Assembly (NCBI GenBank): GCA_017609385.1
Contig: JAFCEA010000004.1
Span: forward strand, 1 to 37,730
Source of the DNA: Candidatus Woesearchaeota archaeon
GTDB lineage: Archaea; Nanobdellota; Nanobdellia; Woesearchaeales; CG1-02-33-12
DNA: 37,730 nt
Direction: 5' to 3'
A model generated the notes under the pieces. That model ran no database searches and was not told the origin of the DNA. It was given only the letters and a program-made list of their open reading frames with translations. This document shows positions 1-7,582 of this stretch, in pieces (the stretch's first letter is position 1; every line of letters starts with the position of its first letter). The position numbers and the translations under genes were made by a program.

Positions 1-92
1 AGAATTCTGCCTTGCTGATACAGAGGGATTAAAGGCAAGAATATTATGCAATGTGCATGGATTATGGGTTAATTAATTTTTTTTAATTAAAA

Positions 93-731
93 ATGAACAA
101 GCTTCTTGAAGGTATAAAAAAACTGAGGAAATCATTAATAAGAAAAAAAGTAGACAAAAGACTCAAGGAATTTGAGAGTTTTAAAAAGAGAGATACAAAG
201 GAATGGTTTTCTGAGTTATGCTTCTGCATACTTACTGCAAACTCAAAAGCTGCTACAGCATTAAAAATTCAGAAAGAATTAACTTCAAAAGGTTTCTGCG
301 AATATTCCTTAAATAATATAAGAAAAACAATAAGAAAAAACAAGCACCGCTTTCATAACAACAAGGCAGGCTATATTGTTTCTGCGAGAAAGCATATTGA
401 CATAAAAGACAAACTAACAAAGCTAATAAAAGAACAGGATGAGATTAAAGCAAGGGAATGGCTTGTAAAAAACATAAAAGGCCTTGGCTACAAGGAGGCA
501 AGTCATTTTTTAAGGAATGTTGGATGTAAAAATCTTGCAATCCTTGACAGGCACGTCCTTAATATAATGAAAGAGAAGAATTTTATAAAAGAAAGACCAA
601 AGACACTAAACAAAAAAAATTATCTTGAGATTGAAAAAATTTTCAAAAAGATTGCTGATATGCTTAATACATCATGTGCAGAGCTTGACCTTTACATGTG
701 GTACATGAAAACCAGAGAAGTCTTAAAATAA
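93..731 (+). CDS. ogg: N-glycosylase/DNA lyase, archaeal Ogg2-type 8-oxoguanine DNA glycosylase
   Basis: 212 aa; HhH-GPD-like 'IKGLGYKEASHFLRNVGCKNLAILDRHVL' with Lys and Asp active-site pattern of Ogg2. Confidence 0.92.
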   Translation: MNKLLEGIKKLRKSLIRKKVDKRLKEFESFKKRDTKEWFSELCFCILTANSKAATALKIQKELTSKGFCEYSLNNIRKTIRKNKHRFHNNKAGYIVSARKHIDIKDKLTKLIKEQDEIKAREWLVKNIKGLGYKEASHFLRNVGCKNLAILDRHVLNIMKEKNFIKERPKTLNKKNYLEIEKIFKKIADMLNTSCAELDLYMWYMKTREVLK

Positions 732-898
732 TTAAAAGAGGCTTTATTGTTAATATGACCCAATTTAAGATATTCTTTGCTTACCTAAAGTCTTTATACC
801 TATTATTCAACTTTTAAATTAACCAAGATTGTTTAAAACGAAAGCTATTTAAACAAGATAAGTTTTACGCTTTCCATTAAATCAACGAGGTAATCATA

Positions 899-1111
899 AT
901 GGCAAGAAACATAAGCATAATACCAAAGGCCCCTATCGCAAGAATACTAATGGATGCTGGCGCAAAAAGGGTTTCTGCAGAAGCAGTTGATGCATTCACT
1001 GATGTTATAATAGATATTGCAGAGGAGATTTCAACAAAAGCAGTAAAGATTGCACAGCACTCTGGAAGAAAAACAGTGCATGATGGTGACATAAAACTGG
1101 CTGTCAAGTAA
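899..1111 (+). CDS. Archaeal histone
   Basis: 70 aa histone fold: 'IPKAPIARILMDAGAKRVSAEAVDAFTDVIIDIAEEI...AQHSGRKTVHDGDIKLAVK'. Confidence 0.97.
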   Translation: MARNISIIPKAPIARILMDAGAKRVSAEAVDAFTDVIIDIAEEISTKAVKIAQHSGRKTVHDGDIKLAVK

Positions 1112-1211
1112 CTTTATTTTTTCTTAATATTTTAATGAGAACCCTTGTAACTACTTCTAAATCACTAAAAAATCAAAAGTTTTAAATATAATCAATTTTG
1201 ACTATTTATTT

Positions 1212-2585
1212 ATGATAATAAACAATAAAAATAATTTTAATATACTTTTATCAATCTGTGAACTTGGGGGTTTTGGTGATGTTGTTTCTAGCCTGAGCAT
1301 TATGGAATATTTTGATTCAGTTAAATTACCATATCAAATATCTTTTAATGGTGATATTAGTGAAAAAGTAGAAAAAGCAGAAGAAAAATTAATAAAACTT
1401 ATTGGTAATAAAGAATTTAGGTCACTGAAACATTATAAAGATGGCCCAAAAATTGTATCCATATCCCCAGTAAGTGATAAAAGAACAAAAGAACAAGTAA
1501 ACAAAACATATGTTGATATTCAGCTGAGTGAATATGACAAGGATAAGATACCCTGGACTGACTATTCTAATAATCACATAAAAATAAAAACAGGCTTTTC
1601 TTTTGACCATGATTCATTTGGTCCGCAGGCAGGAATCTATACAAGGGAAACACTTGAATCAATCTTGACAAAGATTGATAAAAACATAACTCATAAAGGC
1701 AGCATAGAAGAACTGAGAAAAAAAGCATTAATATCAATGATAAGAAAATATCCTAAATCAAAATTCATTGATTATTTTTGTTCACATGAAATTGAAAAAA
1801 TGGTCAAAGGAGGATGGTCACTCTTTTACCCAAGCAATATGGAAGCATATAATTTTCTAGATATAGCATCATTTGCAAGAAAAAATTTAGATAAGCCTCT
1901 TTATATTTTTAGTGTTGGTAATACAAACAAATCAAACCTAAAATACCCTTGCCTTAAAAGAGGCATTACTTATTATAATCTTCCTGAGAGAGAACGCAGA
2001 TTAAAAGATAAGAATCTCTCAGTTATTGAGATGGGATTTATCCCAGATTTTGATTTCATGCAGCTTGTAGCCCTTACAGACAAATTTTCACTTGTTACAG
2101 GAGATCACTCTTTAAGCCAGATGATACAGAAATCACAATCAAAACTAAAAGTTCCCTTTGTTTATCATTCTCCTTCATGGAAGCTGGATTGCTTTAGATC
2201 CTTTTCTGAGCTTATTGGGAAAGAAGACACTAATTCAAAAGATTTTTTCTTAGATTATAGGGAACTTATTGAACGTGACATTCCTATAAGGAATAGACTG
2301 ATTCCTTCAGAAATCAAAAAAATTAAATTAAAGTTATCAAAACTCTTTTATGATAAAAAATTAATCAATGATTATAACAAATCCATATCCAAAATAAAAG
2401 AAAATTTCATTAATCAGAGAAAAGAAAAAGAAATTGATAAAGCTGATATTTTATGGTCTGTAAATAAAACGCTTTTGTTTGTTGTTAATAGGATTCTTGA
2501 TGGAATGAGTTGTTATGATGCTGTGGAACCCTTACTGGAAAAAGAAGAAAAACTTTTAGCAAAGAAGGGAAGGACAAATAGATAA
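1212..2585 (+). CDS. Hypothetical protein, possibly GT-B glycosyltransferase-like
   Basis: 457 aa ORF; N-terminal 'ELGGFGDVVSSLSIMEYF' and C-terminal 'VTGDHSLSQMIQKS...PFVYHSPSWKLDCFRSF' loosely resemble GT-B donor/acceptor motifs; family uncertain. Confidence 0.55.
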   Translation: MIINNKNNFNILLSICELGGFGDVVSSLSIMEYFDSVKLPYQISFNGDISEKVEKAEEKLIKLIGNKEFRSLKHYKDGPKIVSISPVSDKRTKEQVNKTYVDIQLSEYDKDKIPWTDYSNNHIKIKTGFSFDHDSFGPQAGIYTRETLESILTKIDKNITHKGSIEELRKKALISMIRKYPKSKFIDYFCSHEIEKMVKGGWSLFYPSNMEAYNFLDIASFARKNLDKPLYIFSVGNTNKSNLKYPCLKRGITYYNLPERERRLKDKNLSVIEMGFIPDFDFMQLVALTDKFSLVTGDHSLSQMIQKSQSKLKVPFVYHSPSWKLDCFRSFSELIGKEDTNSKDFFLDYRELIERDIPIRNRLIPSEIKKIKLKLSKLFYDKKLINDYNKSISKIKENFINQRKEKEIDKADILWSVNKTLLFVVNRILDGMSCYDAVEPLLEKEEKLLAKKGRTNR

Positions 2586-2629
2586 TACAAGGAAATCTTT
2601 TTAAACTAACATTATTTCTCTTGAGCTAT

Positions 2630-2703
2630 GGGCAGGTAGTTCAGTCCGGTAGAATGCGCCCTTGGCTAGGGTGAGGCCCCGGGTTCAAATCCCGGTCTGT
2701 CCA
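2630..2703 (+). tRNA. tRNA-Ala(GGC)
   Basis: Cloverleaf: GGGCAGG/TCTGTCC acceptor with G3:U70, anticodon stem CGCCC/GGGTG with loop TTGGCTA, T-arm CCGGG-TTCAAAT-CCCGG; no intron. Confidence 0.9.
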
Positions 2704-2722
2704 GTTAAAATGAGGTAAAATA

Positions 2723-3697
2723 ATGGCAAATGTATATCATTCAAATAATAAAGATAAATTCTTATTAAAGGTAAAAGAAGAGATTAAGCATAGGTTTAAA
2801 GACTGCAATAAAATTGCAGTCAAGATTCATTTTGGTGAGCCAGGCAACAAAACAGCTTTTAAGCCAGAGGATATCAAGCCAATAACCGATATTTTAAATG
2901 AACTTGATATAAAATTCTTTTTATTTGATTCATTGGTAAAATACAGCAGCCCAAGAAGCAATTCTAAATCTTACAAAAATTTTGCCCTTAAAAAAGGATG
3001 GGGCAAGCTTGGCGAGATCAAAACAAATGATGAACATATTAATGTGAAAGGAGAGAATCTGACATATGAGGTTTGCAGGGAGCTTGTTGATGCAGATGCT
3101 GTCTTGGTTGTAAGCCATGTTAAAGGTCATATTTGCACTGGTTTTGGTGGTGCTATTAAGAATCTAGGAATGGGTGCTTTGACAAAAAAAACAAAAGGGG
3201 ATATACATTATGGAGGAAAGCCAGTATTTGTTGGTAAATGCACACAATGTGGGACTTGTGAAAGAGCATGCCCATTAGGAACTTTAAAAGTAAAAGACAA
3301 GCCAGTCTTTGGAATATGCTATGGATGCTCTGACTGTGCTTATGCATGCCCAATTTCAGCAATTAAAACAAGGGTAAATTATTTTGATACATTGTTAGCA
3401 GAGGGAGCTACTATTGCACAATCAAGATTTAAAAAAGCATATTATATTTCATTCTTAAAAAACATAACTCAACTATGTGACTGCGAATCAGATCCAGGAG
3501 AGATTATTGCAGATGATTATGGCTTTTTGGCAAGCACTGATGGAGTTGCAATTGATATGGCTGCTCATGATATTATATTAGAGAATGAGGGAGAAGATGT
3601 TTTCCTAAAACACAATAAGAAGAGCGGAACAGAACAGGTTAAAGCAGCAGAGAAGTTTGGCATGGGCCAAAGCAAATATAATTTAATAAAACTATAG
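2723..3697 (+). CDS. DUF362-family protein with two 4Fe-4S ferredoxin clusters
   Basis: 324 aa; 'KIHFGEPGNKTAFKP', 'VVSHVKGHICTGFGGAIKNLGMG', CxxCxxCxxxCP motifs 'CTQCGTCERACP' and 'CYGCSDCAYACP'. Confidence 0.9.
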   Translation: MANVYHSNNKDKFLLKVKEEIKHRFKDCNKIAVKIHFGEPGNKTAFKPEDIKPITDILNELDIKFFLFDSLVKYSSPRSNSKSYKNFALKKGWGKLGEIKTNDEHINVKGENLTYEVCRELVDADAVLVVSHVKGHICTGFGGAIKNLGMGALTKKTKGDIHYGGKPVFVGKCTQCGTCERACPLGTLKVKDKPVFGICYGCSDCAYACPISAIKTRVNYFDTLLAEGATIAQSRFKKAYYISFLKNITQLCDCESDPGEIIADDYGFLASTDGVAIDMAAHDIILENEGEDVFLKHNKKSGTEQVKAAEKFGMGQSKYNLIKL

Positions 3698-3706
3698 GAG
3701 GTTAAA

Positions 3707-4159
3707 ATGGACTGTATATTTTGCAAGATTGTTAATGGAGAATTTGATTCTGCAAAAATTTGGGAAGATGATGAGTTTTTGGCAATACTTGAGATAATGC
3801 CAAACACAAAAGGAGTAACACTTGTTTTAACAAAAAAGCATTATGATTCTTATGCTTTTAAACTTCCTGAAGATGTTTATTTAAGATTGATGTCTGCATC
3901 AAAAAAAGTCGCTAAAGTCCTTGAAAAAGGATTAAATGTAAAAAGGGTTGCAATGGTTATGGAAGGCATGGGAGTAAATCATGCTCACACTAAATTATAC
4001 CCCTTGCATGGAGTCAAGGAAAAATTTAACCCAGCAGATTTGCCAGAAGAAAATATCTTCTTTGAAAAATATGAGGGTTATGTAAGCACCAAAAGAGGTG
4101 AAAAAGCAGATATAAAAGAATTAAAGAAATTAGCAGAAGAAATCAAGCAAAATCAATAA
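3707..4159 (+). CDS. HIT family hydrolase
   Basis: 150 aa; N-terminal 'DCIFCKIVNGE' and histidine triad-like 'NHAHTKLYPLHG'. Confidence 0.9.
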   Translation: MDCIFCKIVNGEFDSAKIWEDDEFLAILEIMPNTKGVTLVLTKKHYDSYAFKLPEDVYLRLMSASKKVAKVLEKGLNVKRVAMVMEGMGVNHAHTKLYPLHGVKEKFNPADLPEENIFFEKYEGYVSTKRGEKADIKELKKLAEEIKQNQ

Positions 4160-4244
4160 GATACAATGTGAATTTAGTGCAGTAAATATTATAGTGCAAA
4201 AATAGTAAACTATTTATAAACTCATCTTTCACATTTTTACACAT

Positions 4245-4370
4245 GCCGCTGTAGCTCAGCCTGGTTAGAGCGCTACGCTCATATGTATTGAGCGATGAGA
4301 GCTTTGCTCGATGATTAACTCATCTAACTGAGGTACGTAGAGGTCACGGGCTCAAATCCCGCCAGCGGCA
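4245..4370 (+). tRNA. tRNA-Met(CAT), elongator-like, with ~51-nt anticodon-loop intron (about 4284-4334, position 37/38)
   Basis: Acceptor GCCGCTG/CAGCGGC, anticodon stem CTACG/CGTAG with CTCATA interrupted by hairpin-rich insert, T-arm CGGGCTCAAATCCCG. Confidence 0.85.
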
Positions 4371-4396
4371 CCTTTTTTTCTTAAGAATTAATTAAA

Positions 4397-4495
4397 CGCC
4401 GGGCCCAGGATTTGAACCTGGATGCCCTTGCGGACACCCGCTTTCTTTTGATTAATTCGAGGCGGGCGCGTTAAGCCAGATTCCGCCAACCCGGC
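4397..4495 (-). tRNA. tRNA-Ser(CGA) with ~13-nt anticodon-loop intron
   Basis: Acceptor GCCGGGT/GCCCGGC, G73, anticodon stem CCCGC/GCGGG with loop CTCGAA[TTAATCAAAAGAA]A, long variable arm, T-arm CCAGG-TTCAAAT-CCTGG. Confidence 0.85.
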
Positions 4496-4508
4496 ACATA
4501 ATAATAAT

Positions 4509-4727
4509 TTAAAACTTGGGAATAAAAATGCCTATTGTTGTGATTATTATTCCCATTATAAATGTATAAAGAGGAAGTTTTTCTATAACACTAACTGTGC
4601 CTGTTATTTCATAAGATGCTTCTATTAAATTCTCATCAGCAGGCATTTCAGACACAACCATTCCAGTGATATCTGATGATGAATTAATCCCTAAATTAGA
4701 CAAGATAACTATTCTTGCAATTCCCAA
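4509..4727 (-). CDS. Small putative membrane protein
   Basis: 72 aa ORF with C-terminal hydrophobic helix 'LYTFIMGIIITTIGIFI'; upstream in-frame residues 'IFLILCSGLLGIARIVIL' suggest a second helix if it starts earlier. Confidence 0.4.
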   Translation of the reverse strand: MGIARIVILSNLGINSSSDITGMVVSEMPADENLIEASYEITGTVSVIEKLPLYTFIMGIIITTIGIFIPKF

Positions 4728-4760
4728 GAGACCTGAGCATAAAATCAGGAATATGGCTGT

Positions 4761-5354
4761 TCATTTTCTATAGACCATGATTTTTCCTTCTTGATATCCT
4801 GCAAGTCTTTGCCATAAACTATCAGGCCTTAATTGTTCAAATGGGTGTTTCTGCCCATAAACCAGAAAAAAGGAGTTGTCTTTCATTGTTTTGATCAGCT
4901 TATCTTCCAATTCTTTGTAGTTATTAAAGCCTCCTGGGAAGAAATAAATCATATCATAATCTGAAAAGTCTTCATTTAAAAAATCTCCCTGTTTAAACCT
5001 GGCTTTTTTTACATTAAACCCCTCTAAAATTAACCTTGGCTTAATTATATTATCTGATAATCTACAAAGATGCTCATTATATTCCACTCCTATGGAATAA
5101 TACCCAATTAATGAGAAAAGAAATACAATTCTTCCATCACCGCTTCCTAAATCTATGATACTAGTTTTGTCCTTGAATTTAGGATTCTTAACTGTGTTAT
5201 ATAGATTAATTAAATTAAAAGTTGGTAAATAAATCCCTTTTTCAAGTTTTTTGAAGTGGAATGTTTTAGTTTCAGAATTATTCTTGAATTTCTCATTGCA
5301 TATCTTTTCAAGTCTGGTTATTTGTTCTGGATTTAAATTGATATTAATCTTCAT
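4761..5354 (-). CDS. Class I SAM-dependent methyltransferase
   Basis: 197 aa; motif I 'IIDLGSGDGRIVFLFSLIG' followed by 'GVEYNEHL', motif IV-like 'DMIYFF'. Confidence 0.85.
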   Translation of the reverse strand: MKININLNPEQITRLEKICNEKFKNNSETKTFHFKKLEKGIYLPTFNLINLYNTVKNPKFKDKTSIIDLGSGDGRIVFLFSLIGYYSIGVEYNEHLCRLSDNIIKPRLILEGFNVKKARFKQGDFLNEDFSDYDMIYFFPGGFNNYKELEDKLIKTMKDNSFFLVYGQKHPFEQLRPDSLWQRLAGYQEGKIMVYRK

Positions 5355-5386
5355 AAAGATGACCCAATCTTAGTAAAATAAGTATA

Positions 5387-5597
5387 TGCCCGGTCCGGGA
5401 CTTTCGACCTGATTGCGATTGCAAGCGAATTTAATTGACAGGCCTGATTTTTAATTCAGTTCCTGCCATTTCTTGCGAGCGTAGCGAGCGAGTCCAGCTT
5501 TATGCTGGACATGCGTGCCAGCTGAGCAAACAGCTGTTCGAACCCGAGTCCCGGCCTCGAGAGGGCCGGATGATTGGCCGAACTACACCAACCGGGC
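5387..5597 (-). tRNA. tRNA-Glu(CTC) with ~136-nt intron in the T-loop (5401-5536)
   Basis: Acceptor GCCCGGT/ACCGGGC, anticodon stem CGGCC/GGCCG with loop CTCTCGA, T-stem TCGGG/CCCGG; T-loop TTCGAA interrupted before T60. Confidence 0.85.
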
Positions 5598-5601
5598 AAT
5601 A

Positions 5602-5767
5602 CGCCAGGGCTGGGACTTTCACTAATGGTTGGGCGAACGAAGTGAGCGCGTCCAGCTTTATGCTGGACTTTGCGTATCAAATGAGCGTAACCATTTGTTT
5701 TGAACCCAGATTCCCAAAAGGGACGAGATTTCCAGTCTCGCGCGGTACCAGATTGCGCCACCCTGGC
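5602..5767 (-). tRNA. tRNA-Ser(GGA) with 83-nt intron in the T-loop (5616-5698)
   Basis: Acceptor GCCAGGG/CCCTGGC, G73, anticodon stem CGAGA/TCTCG with loop CTGGAAA, variable arm TCCCTTTTGGGA, T-stem CTGGG/CCCAG; loop TTCAAA|intron|T. Confidence 0.87.
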
Positions 5768-5816
5768 AACCTTAAAAAGAAAACCATATTTGTTTATATA
5801 AGTTTTGAAAAAAGAA

Positions 5817-6128
5817 CTAAACATCTATCATCTCTATCTCAATATTTAAACCTTCTGGGATAGGAACTCTCATAACAAGCCTTAAAGCGCGCTCATCAAC
5901 TGCCAAGTCAATCAATCTCTTGTGTATCCTCATCTCATATCTTTCCCAGCTAGCTTTTCCTTCGCCATCTGGGCTTTTCCTTGTGGTTACCTTAAGCTTT
6001 TTTGTTGGAAGAGGTATTGGACCTCTTATTTCAACCCCTGTTTTCTCAGCAATATCTTTTATGTACTTGCATACATCATTAATCTTATTAATGTCAATAC
6101 TTGCTAACTTTATTCTTGCTTTCTGCAT
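5817..6128 (-). CDS. rps10: 30S ribosomal protein S10
   Basis: 103 aa; '[54 protein letters not shown]'. Confidence 0.96.
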   Translation of the reverse strand: MQKARIKLASIDINKINDVCKYIKDIAEKTGVEIRGPIPLPTKKLKVTTRKSPDGEGKASWERYEMRIHKRLIDLAVDERALRLVMRVPIPEGLNIEIEMIDV

Positions 6129-6206
6129 TTTAATCTTCTCTTCAGCTTGTTTACTTCATGATAAAACCCAGTTCACCATGATTTTTTAAAACAAAAAAAT
6201 AAAAAA

Positions 6207-7502
6207 TTACTTCTTATTTAATTCCTTCTTAACCAAGTCAATACACATTCCTGCTGCCACTGTTACTCCACTATCCCTGATAGCAAACCTTGACATGTGT
6301 GGAATGTCTTTTTGTTTCTCAATTACTACTGGCTGAACTGGTTTAACCTTTATGATTGCAGCATCTCCATTCTTTACAAAGTCTGGGTTTTCTGCAATTG
6401 TTTCTCCTGTTGCTGCATTTAGCTTTTTCTCAATAGCTGTTATCTGGCAAGCAACCTGTGATGTGTGTATGTGGAATACAGGCGTATATCCAACAGTCAC
6501 AACAGTTGGGTGATTCAATACAACAATCTGTGCTGTAAATTCACTAGCAACTGTTGGCACATTATCAACATGTCCAAGAACATCACCACGGGCAATGTCT
6601 TTCTTGTCTATGCCTCTAACATTAAATCCAACATTATCTCCTGGAATTGCCTGCTTAAGCTGCTCATGGTGCATTTCTATTGATTTGACCTCACCACTAA
6701 CACCCTTTCCTTCTCTTGCTGGAACTACTATAACCTTATCTCCTACTTTCATGACACCTGTTTCAACTTTTCCTACAGGGACAACTCCAATTCCAGTTAT
6801 ATTATAAACATCTTGTATTGGAAGTCTTAATGGTAGTTGTGTTGGTTTTTCTGGTATATTAAGCAAGTCCAATGCCTCTAGTAATGTTGGTCCCTTGTAC
6901 CATGACATCTTATCTGTCTTCTTGACTACATTATCTCCTGGAAGAGAAGCAATTGGTACAAACTGAACCTTGTTTGGGTCATATCCAACTGTTTTCAATA
7001 ATGTTTCAACATCTGTTTTAATCTTCTTGAAAACATCTTCACTATAATCTTTCATATCCATCTTATTTACAGCAACAATCAGCTGCTGTACTCCAAGGGT
7101 TCTGCACAAGAAGACATGCTCCTTTGTCTGTGCCATAATTCCATCATTAGCAGCAACAACTAAGACAGCTGAATCTGCCTGGCTTGCTCCTGTAATCATA
7201 TTCTTGATAAAGTCTTTGTGGCCTGGTGCATCAATTATTGTAAAATAATATTTGTCTGTATTAAACCTTTTATGAGCCAAATCAATTGTTAGCCCTCTTT
7301 CTCTCTCTTCCTTTAGGTTGTCCATTACAAAGGCAAATTCAAAGCCTGTTTTTCCTAGATCTTTTGCTTTTTCTTTCAGCTTCCTCATACTCTGCTCATC
7401 AACAGATCCGGAGTCAAACAATAGCCTCCCAACTGTTGTTGACTTACCATGATCAACATGTCCTACAAAGACAAGGTTTATATGTTCTTTTTCTTTAGCC
7501 AT
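6207..7502 (-). CDS. tuf: Translation elongation factor EF-1 alpha
   Basis: 431 aa; '[18 protein letters not shown]', '[20 protein letters not shown]', 'NKMD'. Confidence 0.98.
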   Translation of the reverse strand: MAKEKEHINLVFVGHVDHGKSTTVGRLLFDSGSVDEQSMRKLKEKAKDLGKTGFEFAFVMDNLKEERERGLTIDLAHKRFNTDKYYFTIIDAPGHKDFIKNMITGASQADSAVLVVAANDGIMAQTKEHVFLCRTLGVQQLIVAVNKMDMKDYSEDVFKKIKTDVETLLKTVGYDPNKVQFVPIASLPGDNVVKKTDKMSWYKGPTLLEALDLLNIPEKPTQLPLRLPIQDVYNITGIGVVPVGKVETGVMKVGDKVIVVPAREGKGVSGEVKSIEMHHEQLKQAIPGDNVGFNVRGIDKKDIARGDVLGHVDNVPTVASEFTAQIVVLNHPTVVTVGYTPVFHIHTSQVACQITAIEKKLNAATGETIAENPDFVKNGDAAIIKVKPVQPVVIEKQKDIPHMSRFAIRDSGVTVAAGMCIDLVKKELNKK

Positions 7503-7582
7503 AATAATCCCTCCGATTATTTTTGAAAATATGTTTAAAAAAGGTGTTTTTATTTAATATATAAAGGTTTCTATAATAACCT

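Noticed and set aside
877-1107. 76-aa minus ORF antisense to the histone gene
   Set aside because: Mirror-frame artefact of a confident histone CDS; the same applies to the many antisense ORFs over rpo, EF, rad50 and lhr genes.
4284-4334. tRNA-Met intron as a possible box C/D guide RNA
   Set aside because: Some CGATGA/CTGA-like strings occur, but a proper RUGAUGA...CUGA arrangement with C'/D' boxes is not convincing.
5456-5698. GCGAGCGTAGCGAGC / GCGAACGAAGTGAGC palindromes as CRISPR repeats
   Set aside because: Too few copies, no regular spacing, no spacers and no cas genes; better explained as terminal hairpins of the intron element family.
5616-5698. Hammerhead or group I ribozyme in the T-loop intron (suggested by GAAA near the 3' end)
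   Set aside because: No CUGAUGA core or group I P/Q/R/S elements seen; the GAAA is accounted for by the BHB central helix and bulge.
5435-5863. ORFs of 142 aa (+) and 122 aa (-) across 5435-5863
   Set aside because: They overlay the tRNA-Glu and tRNA-Ser genes and their structured introns; translations look like non-coding tRNA-derived sequence.
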